A DNA stretch of 64,000 nt from Stromatinia cepivora (Eukaryota > Ascomycota > Leotiomycetes > Helotiales > Sclerotiniaceae): the NCBI GenBank assembly GCA_014898415.1, contig RCTD01000003.1:2046001-2110000 (forward strand). Direction: 5' to 3'. The notes below the pieces were generated by a model. It had not been told where the DNA came from. It saw only the letters and a program-made list of their open reading frames with translations, and did no database searches. Position numbers and translations under genes: made by a program. This document shows, one piece after another, positions 1-10,739 of this stretch; position 1 is the stretch's first letter, and the number at the start of each line of letters is the position of its first letter.

Positions 1-893
1 GAGCGAGCATCATCGACTTCGGCCGGGTTCCGATAGATCGCTGCAAGCTGTTCGACCAATTCGAGTGCCGTGAGTCGGGGCACTCGTACGTAAAGAGCAT
101 GACAATGTGCTTGTGCTTCCGATTCGGTTTGGTCGATTACGTATGCGCGGCGTTGCGTTTCACTCTTAAGTGATGTAGCATACAGCTCGAGTCGTTCTAT
201 GACCAATAATTGCCACAAACTAGCTTTAGGTTCAATACCATCGCTAAGTTTAGTAGTAAGATTTGTGGGTTTTGGTGCATATGCATCTTGCTGCGAGTTG
301 TGACTGGCGCGGGAATGCGATCTTGACCGGTTAGGTCGGCTTCTTGAGTGAGGGGACCCCTGATTATTAGGTGGGTCGTCACTTCCTGAAAGGGAAGGAG
401 AATCCTCGGAGGGCCCCTGGTGATCAGGTCGTCTGATCAAAGTTTTCTTCCTCTGACTTCGGGATCTTCGGGTTTGCTTGGATGAAGGTCCTTGAATTTC
501 GATTGAGGGAATAAGGGGAGTCCCAGGTACTGCTGTTGACCTGGATGCCTGTGTAGGCATCACTTGGGGCTCAGAAGGAGGTTGCACTGTTGCAGAGCTC
601 GTCGTCACCATAGCTTTCAATTGTCGATTCTCCTCTTTCAAACTCATAACCATTGCATAGAGATCTTGTAGTTGTAATGGTGGTTCGGAAGGAGCAATTG
701 AACCGCTGGGAGCATCGGCTTCATGCACTGGAATCTTCTCTTTACCAGTCTTCTTTCTTCCAATGGTAACGTTATCCAATCCTGTATTCATATTTTCTTC
801 GAAGGGTTGTTGAAATAATTGAGGAGAAGGAGAGGGTTCCTCAGAATATGCTTTCGAAGGTTCGGAGCGTACGGGAGGAGGAGTTCGTTGCAT
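1..893 (-). CDS. Ty3/gypsy gag polyprotein, N-terminal part (element G), cut by window edge
   Basis: An open frame of 297 codons runs on the minus strand from an ATG at 891-893 to the window edge without any stop. The N-terminal two thirds are Pro/Ser-rich with Arg/Ser stretches and a short charged helix near residues 75-95. The last roughly 90 residues look like a retrotransposon gag core: a DGIEP-type opening, a WQLL helix, a TESEAQAH motif and an AAIYRNPAEVDDAR stretch. This matches fungal gypsy gag proteins, which form the particle and bind RNA. The ATG lies 177 bp inside an LTR end (1071), the expected place for gag. Base composition is balanced and no RIP stops are present, unlike everything from about 1440 to 37800. 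It is probably a young copy continuing beyond the window. The family call is from motif recognition only. Confidence 0.75.
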   Translation of the reverse strand, partial: MQRTPPPVRSEPSKAYSEEPSPSPQLFQQPFEENMNTGLDNVTIGRKKTGKEKIPVHEADAPSGSIAPSEPPLQLQDLYAMVMSLKEENRQLKAMVTTSSATVQPPSEPQVMPTQASRSTAVPGTPLIPSIEIQGPSSKQTRRSRSQRKKTLIRRPDHQGPSEDSPSLSGSDDPPNNQGSPHSRSRPNRSRSHSRASHNSQQDAYAPKPTNLTTKLSDGIEPKASLWQLLVIERLELYATSLKSETQRRAYVIDQTESEAQAHCHALYVRVPRLTALELVEQLAAIYRNPAEVDDAR

Positions 894-1070
894 TGTGAAA
901 GTGATGGTACACTTCTAAAGGTGTTTATATCTTCGTCGACTAGGTCGGAATAGATCTTCTTCCTCTGGGTGTAACGTTTGTAAAAGTTCACCTAAGAAGG
1001 TATTATTAAAGTGAGGTATTATTTGGGAGGCCACCAGATGGCCGGACGCTTGTAAATGAGTTGTAGATAA
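894..1070 (-). other. 5' leader of element G between LTR and gag
   Basis: This non-coding stretch lies between the inner LTR end at 1071 and the gag start at 893, as in a retrotransposon leader containing the primer binding site. I could not identify the priming tRNA. Confidence 0.5.
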
Positions 1071-1347
1071 TGTGACGCACAAGAGCCGTAGTAGAGCTGA
1101 ATAAACAGGGTCAATTATGTTCTTTAGAATCTACAACTGAAGAACTATGGCTCGTAAGGAGCGACTAGATATATATATACAAATACCCATTCGTAAGCTG
1201 CGGGGTTGTGCGCATGTGTTATTAGGGTCACCATTTTACCATACTAAATCGCATGAATCGTAACGCATGTGCACGGACGATCAGCTCATCAATGGACGTG
1301 GGAGATAAGAGGTATCACGTGGTTAGCCTCCTATGGTTCACGATTCG
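1071..1347 (-). repeat. partial LTR of element G (same family as the LTR at 36961-37277)
   Basis: The sequence from 1071 (TGTGACGCAC) to about 1347 is the reverse complement of 37001-37277, with differences mostly of the C-to-T/G-to-A type in the right-hand copy. In gag orientation the LTR ends GTGCGTCACA. The first about 40 bp of the LTR, present at 36961-37000, are missing because the LTR of element A begins at 1348. It directly precedes the leader of G and so serves as its 5' LTR. Confidence 0.7.
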
Positions 1348-1665
1348 TGACAGGAGCTGCCTCTAGGGTCACGTAGAAGTGGTTAGAGATCTTTCGAGAT
1401 GGTTTAGACTAGACTTCAAGTAGGAATTCAATAAGGTTGATAACTGGTTGCAATTCTTGTAACTATAATAATGAAATTAATGATTGTTTTTAAATACAAA
1501 GCTCTATATTGTAATGAAAACCATTCCTTTATATAGACTTTCGTTTTTTATTATTCTATTAATCTTATTGTATTTTATCAAATAAAAGCAATGGGATCCA
1601 GTGGGAATCTTTAATTCTATGATTTCCTGATCATATAATTCAATATATTGGATATTGTTGTAATA
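1348..1665 (-). repeat. 3' LTR of element A
   Basis: Pairs with 33879-34196 at a constant offset of 32531 bp. Its left part (to about 1440) is unmutated and its right part is strongly AT-shifted; the partner copy shows the opposite pattern. Confidence 0.85.
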
Positions 1666-1684
1666 CTATCCCTTTTTTAGTTTA

Positions 1685-2353
1685 GTGCTTATTCTAAGTA
1701 TTTATAAAGTAAATTTCCCCTACTTAATTAATTCTATAGTGTCTTCTTTTCTGTTTATTATAATATCCATTATTTGTTCTTCAAAATCTATTACTAATCA
1801 TAAAAATATTTATTTTCGTTCTAAAAATAAAGATATTATTATATTTTACAAATATAATTGCTATTTGAAGAAGGACCTTGAATATCAGATACTTCCAAAT
1901 ATTATGTGTTATAATAAGTATATAAAAAGTGTGAACAATGATTGTTGTGATATATATGGTCATTCTATGGGCGATTGATCTCGTATCAATTCTAAAGAAA
2001 AACACCTTGAACTCGAAGAAGAGAAGACTGCGAATGTTATAGTTGAAACAATTACTCGATTGGTTTGTCTGCGAAAGCAAAAATATGTTTTGCAGGAAAA
2101 GGCTGGCAAGATGTTTCAATATAACCTTTATATTATCGAAGCTTTCGAAGAATTTAAGGTTAAAGAATAATAATTGGAAAATGAATATATTGAAAAGGAA
2201 AAGGAAGTAGTATTTATTTTTATTATTATTCTTAATAACAGTTCCTTTGTTTTCGATTCTTTTTCTTTAAATCCTTTGATCCTGGCTTCAATGGATTCTT
2301 TTTTCTTCTAAGCAGATCCGGGTATTGTTAATGAAATGCCTTCAACTTCTTAG
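1685..2353 (+). pseudogene. antisense ORF in the 3' region of element A, Cys cluster plus coiled coil, unknown function
   Basis: One reading frame of 222 codons can be followed from an ATG at 1685 to a TAG at 2351-2353 without a frameshift. It is interrupted only by in-frame stops (TGA at 1976, a TAA pair near 2167, TAA near 2307), which fit C-to-T changes such as CGA to TGA. The middle has a Cys-containing stretch (around MCYNKYIKS and NDCCDIYGHS) followed by a charged heptad-like region (LELEEEKTANVI, RLVCLRKQKYVLQEKAGKM). The end is an acidic/proline tail (ASMDSFF, ADPGIVNEMPSTS). It lies between the chromodomain end and the 3' LTR of A, on the opposite strand from pol. Persistence of one frame over 669 bp suggests it was once a real protein. 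I do not know its function. Confidence 0.45.
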
Positions 2354-2378
2354 GGTAATTGAGATTTGTTCTTAATTC

Positions 2379-2699
2379 CTATAAATTTTCGGTATATAGA
2401 TAATCTAACCATTTGATTAAGTATTTGATTATACCTTTGATATATTTACAATCTAATATTGTTTCGATATTGTATATAGCGTTCGAATTGATTAATTCGA
2501 TTTCTGTTAATAGTATATTCGGCGCTTTTGATAATATTAATTCGAATAAGGATATATAGAATATTGAATGGATATTCATTATATCTAATAGTTTTAATCG
2601 ATAATTGATGGTTTCTATTATTTTATTAATTTTGAATGATTTTAGTTTCTTGTAATCGAGTTTATTGTTTAATTTTTTGATTTCGATGTTTTGTTGTAG
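2379..2699 (-). pseudogene. pol C-terminus of element A: integrase tail and chromodomain
   Basis: The minus strand reads through a NKLDYKKLKSFKI motif, the usual post-core segment of gypsy integrases. MNIHSIFYISLFE follows, corresponding to the RIHPVFHVSLLE family signature, and then a chromodomain (IETILDCKYIKGIIKYLIKWLDY). Chromodomains at the integrase C-terminus are thought to target insertion to heterochromatin. The 5' part of this frame lies 11.2 kb away, beyond element B, and resumes in frame at 13917. Confidence 0.85.
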
Positions 2700-2990
2700 T
2701 GTGAAAGAGGTAGGTCGAGATACATGCGTCCCGATAGCACGCTGTAAGGGGAAATGGGAATTGGAATTGATCAGATTATATTGTAAAGGTTTCAAGTAGT
2801 AAAATTAGTAGGTTTAAACAATGGTTTGGGTTGTACATAAATGGGATACAAAAAGACTAATGGAAAACGATTGATTTCTTTCAAGGAGAGGGGAGCAGAA
2901 TCCTTTTTTATATTTAACTATGAAGAATCATGTGATTATATAACTACGAATTAGTTACATGTTAGGCCTTGATATTCCAATTTTCTTATA
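2700..2990 (-). repeat. 3' LTR of element B
   Basis: Aligns over 291 bp with 13626-13916. The left (outer) part keeps GC-rich sequence; the right (inner) part is AT-shifted. Confidence 0.88.
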
Positions 2991-5900
2991 CCTTTCCCCT
3001 TTTTGGAATATATATTCTATTTGACCTTAGGATAATTATAAAAAGTAAAAACCAAAGAGATCAAAAGACAATTAAGTTAGAGAAAGCCAATTAAAGTATT
3101 AGCGAATTAAAACAATAAATAATTTTTAAGATCGTTTTAAAAAAACAATATACTTTAGATTCTTATTAGTCCAAATTTGCTTCTATCGTTTCTTTACCAA
3201 ATTCGATAGAAGTTTTAAGTTCCTGAGAAGTATCCTTATTATTCTTTTTATTTTCGGCTTTTCTTAGATATTTATTCGGATACTTTGTAATGGACTTCGT
3301 ACTTATAATCGGACTTTTTGATGATTTCTGAATGCAACTTGAATAACGAATGGGGACTTTTAACATTACAAATTCCTATTTAGTACTGAAAAAATAATCT
3401 TTTCTTTTATTGTTAGATTTCATAAAAGGCTTTTTTGCTGAAGAGCAATTCATCTATTCTCCATTTGGTTTACGATCTGTATCAGGGATTGAAACAATAT
3501 CTTATATTCCAGAAGGTCCAATTGGGGATGGACTGGATAGTATTGTAGATTGATTCTGAATCGATTCTTGTTCTACAACTTTTTTTCCTTTTTTAATAGA
3601 CTTCTTTAATATAGATTGAAATTTCCCAATAGGGGATTCTTTATCAATTAGATTCACGACTTTTCAATTGCTAGCGTTTTCTTTATTAGGGAATTCATTA
3701 TCTTCGAGATCCTTATCACAAAAAGCTTCTTACTTTTGTAAAGGTATATCATAATTTACAAATAATGATCGATTTTTTTATTGCTTTTCCTTATCTTAGA
3801 ATATTTCAAATTGGATGATTAGATCTATTATTACAAGATTATATCATCGTTTATATCAGAATTCGAATTCATTATCGTTGATTTCGAACAATCTGTTTGC
3901 TATTCCCTTTACAATATTAGAATCCCAAAATAAGTATCCTAAAAAGGCTATAAAAAGATGATTTCGTAAAACAAAATTGATATTAAAAGAAAAAGATTAG
4001 GGGATATAAAAATCTTTCTTATTAAGTTTGTTTAACTTAAAAGAAATAATTTGATTTTGAAGAGATCTTTAAAGGTTTTTGTAAGAGCTATTATTCTTTA
4101 TATTCTTTTTGTTTGAAATTATAATTAGATAAAAGATCGATATCAAAATCGATCTATAGGATCCAAAAGAATTGATATATTTCAAAATAATATCTAATTG
4201 AATTATAATTATTCGGAATTCAAATCTAATTAAAATTCTTCAACGAAACTGATTTTTTTGTTTGGCCTTTTGGAAAGCTTTCCTTCTTGTTATTTAATCA
4301 AGATTATACTATAATTGATAAATAAAAGAATGCTTCTTTAAAAATTCCCGAATTAAATTATTATTGTTATTTAGTTTATAAGGAATAAGGATTTGATGCT
4401 TTTTATAGAAGCTTTTAATCGATTCCTTTGATTTAGAAAGATCGACTATAATAATTATTCTTTTTGAAACTTCTTTTCGTTTGCCTTTGAAAGTTAAATG
4501 GAAAAGGTCAAAAAAGGAATAATAAAGATTAAACTTCTTATTATAATCAGGAAAATGCAATACAGGTAAAGGTATTGGTATAAAATGGAACTCTTTATCC
4601 TTCCGAGTATAGATAGCGGTATATTATAAAGCAGGATCGCATCTTAAGAGAAATTGAATGATCGAAAAGTAGCAATTTGGAAATAGGTCTTCTTTAAAGA
4701 CTTTACGGAAATGTTATTTATAAATAACAAAAATATCTTTATAAATATTTTGTAAATCGAATCTATTTTTTTATTCGAAGATATATTAAAACAAAAAAAT
4801 GTATAAAATAAATTGATTCTCAAAGGATTTTTTGTTTGATGGTTCTAATAGAAGAAGATTATCTTTAAGAATTTTGTTAGAGTTAAAAGAATAAAAGCTC
4901 TTTATTGAATCGAATCGATTGGGGCCGAGGGTTTGCTTTGATTGTTCCAAAGCCAAAGATTGATATAGATAGAATCAAGGGTAGAATGCTTTTGTCAATT
5001 TCATTTTGTTAATATGCTTTCGGTTTCTAGTAATAATAACCAATCTGTTTTATAGTTTTTTGACCGAAATATATTTCGATTTTAGATTGAGGAACTTTGT
5101 TAGGGTATATAAATGGTATATATATAAAGTATTTGTAATGATTTGTTTTCTTAGTGATACAACAATTTTCTATTCTATTTGGTTGGTAATATATCTATTA
5201 TCCATCAAAGAGTATTATCCCTTTTCAAACTAATAATCTAAATCGCAAAAGCAGTTTTTCAGCTTCTATAAAGAATTTAAGACTATCTTAAAATTATCGA
5301 AGGCTGAATTATTATTGTTTGAAACAAGCTCAACATTGTAATCAACTATATAATGACGAGGTACGAATCTGTTCAGAATAAATAGATGAAAAAGGGTTTT
5401 TTTCGAGAAATCAAAATAATAACCTTTTTTTTCTTATTTGTTGATATTTGCGGTTACAGATTCCGAAATTGGTATAATCGTTTGGGAATAGAGAAATCGG
5501 TATACATAAGGGGTATCTAATATGGTAATTACTTTTAATTGTTCTTTAGTATTAGGTTTCTTTTTATTATTATTATTGTTAAGGGGTATCAGGGTAGTTT
5601 CTATGGTAATCATTGTATAGATAAGTTTATTCCTTTGTTGAATTTCGAAAGAGTTTTCGTCTTTATAATATTCTTTCAGAAATCCGAGATTATTGAAAGT
5701 AAGTCTATAAATTTTGAGAATAGGATTCTATATAAGGTTGTAAAGAAGAGGTATTCAATCTTTTTTGTTTTTTGTATTGGCTTTTATAATGAATTTATAT
5801 ATAATATAGAAATCTATAGGATTGTACTTTTTGGTTCTTTTATTTTTCTTTTATATAAAACATTCAGTCATATATTTGTTTAAAAACTTTATAAGGATTT

Positions 5901-6840
5901 GAGAGTTGAAACGAAAGATATAATAAGTTATATCCGTTTTTATTGAAGCATTATTTAAACTTATATCTTCCGATCAAAAATAGGCGAAAACTTTTCCTTA
6001 AATGGTTATTCAAATTCTTTCGAGATTTTTAAGATTTTCTTTAGTTTTATTATAGTATTATTTGACAAATTGAATTGCATTGTTATTTTTAATAAAATAA
6101 TTGGTTTTGGAGAGATCAATTGCTTTATAGAATTTCTGATCTTCGATCCAATTTTTTATTTCATTCACAAAATCTTCAATGAAATTAGTAATATTTACAA
6201 AATAATTGAGTTATTGTTTAAAAACATTATATTTTTCTTTAATTTCAAGAGTTTCAATGAATGCGAATACTTCGATTTCGCTATTAAAGGAATGATTCTT
6301 ATATCGGATAAGAAAAGGGATATTATTATCAATAGAACGGGAGACTATAGTTTAATTAGATTCTTTTCCAGATATTATATCAAAACTTAAATAAAAGCTT
6401 ATATGAATGGTAAAATGAATACAAATAAAGAATTGATAATTTCAAATCAAATTATTAAAGAAAGTAGATTTTAAAGAGAAAATATTGAATTATTCAAGTA
6501 TTATTCAGGAATTATTCGTAAATTGTTCAAAAGTAAGGTTGATAGTATAATAAGTTTTTTCAAAGAGGATTCAAATACCCTTCCCCTTTCAAGGATTATG
6601 AGGTTTTTTTTATCGAATTTCTTAATTGATAATCAGAAGTTTATAACAATAATTCCTCTTCGGTTTGTTATATTTGCTTTTTTCTTTCTGATTTTATATT
6701 GTTTTACAATTAAACAAAGAATAGTCCTTAGTTGTTTGTTATCTTTTGTTTGGAAGGCTATGGATGCTTAGAAACTCAATTCTTTTGATTTATTCATTTA
6801 TACAAATTTTTAGAATTGTTATTTATAAAAAGATTTAAGC
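2991..6840. other. unassigned AT-rich sequence inside element B between pol and 3' LTR
   Basis: This 3.8-kb stretch lies downstream of the integrase C-terminus of B. It has no recognisable retroelement domain and no internal LTR pair or TIR that I could see. Several open stretches of 60-115 codons exist on both strands (for example 5539-5883 and 6070-6390 plus, 4309-4560 minus), but their composition is dominated by Ile, Phe, Lys and Asn as expected from AT-rich sequence. None is supported as a gene. It could be an accessory ORF of the family decayed by RIP, or an unrecognised further insertion. Confidence 0.4.
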
Positions 6841-7612
6841 ACAAAACATATTTCTTGAAATAAACGTCTGTATAGATTTTATCAAATGGGGTATTATCTA
6901 TTTCTTCAAAAGTATATATAAAAAGACCCTCCAATTTCTTTGTTATTTTATAAAATCCATATTATTTGAAAGTAAATTTTGTATTACAAAATATATCGAT
7001 TTTTGATTAGGAATTGTAATATAGAATTATATCTCCAATTCGAATATTTTTATTTAGTATTTTGCGATTAAGATTATATTGAAGTTTATTATTTTCTCTA
7101 TAATACTATTTGTAAAGAATTGCTTCTTTAATATCTTTATCTAATATTTTTAATTGTTGTATTTTAATAACCAATAAATCTTCCCAGATTCGTATACTTT
7201 CCTAATCAAAGATCCTTTAAGTCGTATATATAGTTTCAAAAGATAATACAGTTTTTCGCCTGTAGATCAATTCAAATAATGTTTTGTTTGTTGATTTGTG
7301 AATTGAAATACAATCAATAAATAGTACTATTTCCAATTATTCAGATTATTTATATTCTCTTTATAATAAACGGGAAAATGCTTCTGCGATAGAATAATAA
7401 CCTCTTTTTATTATTCTATTAGTTTGTGGATGATAAATTGATATCTTGATTTTGTTGATTTTATATTTTTCGCAATAAGCAAATATAATGCTTTTGTTCT
7501 CAGATCTTTTATTTACAATGATTTCTTTAAAGAAACCATAATAATAGATTATTTTATAAAAGAATTTGACAATCATTTCCAAAGTAATATTCCATAAAAC
7601 TTTAGTTTCCAT
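6840..7612 (-). pseudogene. integrase core end and C-terminal domain of element B
   Basis: The minus strand contains YHPQTNRIIKRGY, the conserved gypsy integrase motif just upstream of the catalytic Glu region. Further downstream a segment of the IRIGDIIL / YGFYKITKK / YTFEEIDNTPF type resembles the C-terminal domain that ends pol in this family. Stops interrupt the frame. Confidence 0.75.
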
Positions 7613-8935
7613 TTAATCATTCAAATTTTTTCATAAAATAACAAAGCATTTGAATCTATGGTCGTTAGATATTTTTATAATATCCATATCAACTTTATAT
7701 TAAATATTTGAGGCTCAAATAGTAATCATTGGTTCATTTATTTATTTGAACAATCTGAATTGGTAAACGAAGCAAAAAGTCATCTAATTTTTCATATTCT
7801 TATATATTCCATTCCATCAATAACAATTATATATTTTAGTATACAATAATTTTAAACCTTTGTAATTTAATTCTTTATATACTTGAACCATAATTTTTGC
7901 TTTTTCGATTAAATCGTTGTCTGTTATTATATAGGCGGAAGATAATCCGTTTCTTTAGATTCTGAATAAATAATAATCCCTTATATAGAAATTGAAAACT
8001 TCCTTTTTGAAAGCTTGTTAATCCTTTGTTGATATATTTTTAGGTTTTTATAGTATAATGATATATTGAATAATCATTTGCATCTTTTCATTTCCGCCTT
8101 CCAAAATTTGAGATGGTCTTAAAATTTTGGAGCTATTTATACTCATCACCGGATCTATTTGTAACGAGTTCAAATCTGCAATAATCGAATCATCAATATT
8201 TTCTTTATATTCTTTGTCAATATTGTTTAAGGCAATTTGCAATCATCGTAATAGAACATTTACAATAGTATTTTTGTTTCCAAGAATATACCTGATATCA
8301 AAGTCGAAGAGTTTGATTCAAGCAATCTATCTTGTAATCAAAGCATCAAGTAAATCTATAGTTACTTTATTTAATTGAATTATAAGTATATTCGCATCAA
8401 TTTCTAAAAGGAAATGAACACCATAAAAATCTCTTTTACATTTTTATAGAGTTTTGAATATTCCCCTATATTCTCTCTTAATAGCATTATAATTCCATTT
8501 AATATAATTCTATATACCATTCTCATACCTAATAACAGTGCGAGGTTTATTATTATACATTTGACCTAAAACAACTCCCCATCCTACTAAACTAGTATCG
8601 ATAGTAAGTATAATGATTCCGATTCTAGATAAGTAAATCAATGAAAGAAGGATTAAGGCCGAAATTAATTTGTCTTTCAATAAGATCATTATAATATCAT
8701 AATTAATAATTCAAATGAATTCTATATCTTTCTTCAATAATACATAAAGAAGCTTTATAATAATAACGAAATTCTCTACCCAAAATCGATAGAAGATATA
8801 TACTCCAAGGAACATTCTAACTTTATAATCGTTCAAGCAAAATGACCATTCAAATATCTTAATGATTTTGGTAGTATTAGGATTTCTTCCTTCAGAATTG
8901 GTATAATAATCTACAATTCGGATTTCATCGTAACA

Positions 8936-9289
8936 TCATTTGGATTTGATATTGATAATATATCCTGCACATTTAATACGTTCCATTATAACATCCAGGT
9001 TTTTCAGATACTCGATAACAAACTTCCTCAATCCAGGTTCAACTTCAACTTCATTGTATCGAGTTCTGGGACCCTTAATTCCAATATCATTCAAATAAGG
9101 TATGGTAACATTAAGTATAATATCCCACAATATCCTTAATACAATCCTTGTAAATTGAACGACCGAATTAGTAATCCTTTGTAATAAAATAATAAACCTC
9201 ATCAAATCAAAAAGGATTATAATAATAATGATATCTCTACTCTTCTTATCTAAAGATATTTGATTATATCCAAAAAAGAAATCAATCAA
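8936..9289 (-). pseudogene. reverse transcriptase fragment of element B
   Basis: The minus strand shows FFFGYNQISLD (family FSGYDQ), then a polymerase box read as PYLNDIGIKGP where the family has a YLDD/FLDDIGIKGP-type sequence, followed by RKFVIEYLKNLDVIMERIKCAGYIINIKSK-like sequence in two blocks. The Asp-to-Asn change in the catalytic box is the G-to-A change expected of RIP and would inactivate the enzyme. Confidence 0.8.
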
Positions 9290-10393
9290 AGATATTAATA
9301 AATATCCAGCTATTTATTCAACAAATTCCTTTAAGTTTGGAAGTATATTTGTATTTCACAGAATTATAACATTTGTTTTTGTTATTACAATAACGATATA
9401 ATACTTGCCAATCTTGTTCTTTTTAACTAAATATTAAGGATTTCGGTATAATTTTTCTTCTTCCTTTAATATACTTTGCTTGATATAATCTCTTATTATT
9501 TCGATAGCTATTAATAAAAGGGCTTTAGGGGAATACAAAACCAAAAGTTTGTTAGGTCTTATATAATATTATTTTGATAATCTATAACAAAGCAATTGAA
9601 GGTTTGATATTGCCGATTTCTATTCAATCAAAAGTTAATATTGCTTTTCGATTCTGTAATAATGCAAAGAAAAATTCCTTTTCATATTCCCAAAGTATAT
9701 CTCCGATATCTAATAATACTAAACGTTCTTATATCAATCAGAAATCTTTAGGTCTGATATCGAAATACGATATTAAATACTTCGAAAAGGGATTTGATAA
9801 TTAACATTTAAAGTGTTTTATATATTTCAATTCTAATCAATTAAGATCACCTTTTGGGATTTTTTTATTAATATATTCTATTTTGTTTAAAGGTTTTATT
9901 TTATCTTCTTTTTTTTTATATATATTATTAACCGAAATAAGAATTTCGGATTTAATATTAATTAGTTTCTTCTAAATATTACTTTCTACCTTAAATTCTT
10001 CTAAATCGAAATGAATATTATTAGCAACAAAGTATTTCTGAAATCCCTTTAATTCCGAATCTTTAATATTGTCAAATATATTTTCGATATCAAAGTTAAG
10101 GTTAATTCGAACGATATTTATATTAAATTTTACAGAATTTAAGATTATCTTAAAATTTGGAATACTAATTAAGAGTTCTGGGAAATGGTTTTTAATGAAT
10201 TCTTCAAATTTTCCTTTATTTTTGATGGTATTTAAGACTTTTGGGAGATTATCAATACAATCCTTAGGATTTGTATTATCTATTCTTTTCCCGACTTTTC
10301 AAAATCAATCTTTATAATATCTATTTTGTATTTTGATTCAATCGTTCAGCAATTGGCCCTATTAATATCATTATCATCAATAATTTATACAAT

Positions 10394-10636
10394 TTATTCA
10401 TCTCTTTCATATTCAAAATCGATCTTTCCTGTAAATAGGTATAGCATTTTCAATAGCAATAAATCTTTAACATTATTCAAAACGAAGATATCAACGATAT
10501 TCTTAACTCCTCCAAAATTGACTTCCATATCTTTAATCAATCCATACAAGATAATGATATTTCCATCAAAAATAATTATTATCGCCTTATATTTGTATAT
10601 TATGAATCCTAATTCTTTTGCAATTTCCAAACTCAT
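10394..10636 (-). pseudogene. protease-like segment of element B
   Basis: A short minus-strand stretch upstream of the reverse transcriptase has hydrophobic beta-rich sequence (VNFGGVKNIVDIFVLNN, KMLYLFTGKID) in the position expected for the retropepsin and its linker. The active-site triad is not clearly readable, so the call rests mainly on position. Confidence 0.35.
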
Positions 10637-10739
10637 TATATTGATTATCGATTCCGAATCGATAATATTGCTAATCTTAATATTCTTACCCGTAAGGGTT
10701 ATAATGATAATAAGTATATTACATATTTCTTTTAATTGA

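Noticed and set aside
1071..1665. Reading 1071-1665 as one 595-bp LTR
   Set aside because: The right part pairs only with 33879-34196 and the left part only with 37001-37277 in opposite orientation; they are two abutting LTR families.
5006..6771. Series of plus-strand open stretches in element B
   Set aside because: Ile/Phe/Lys/Asn-rich composition typical of chance frames in AT-rich DNA.
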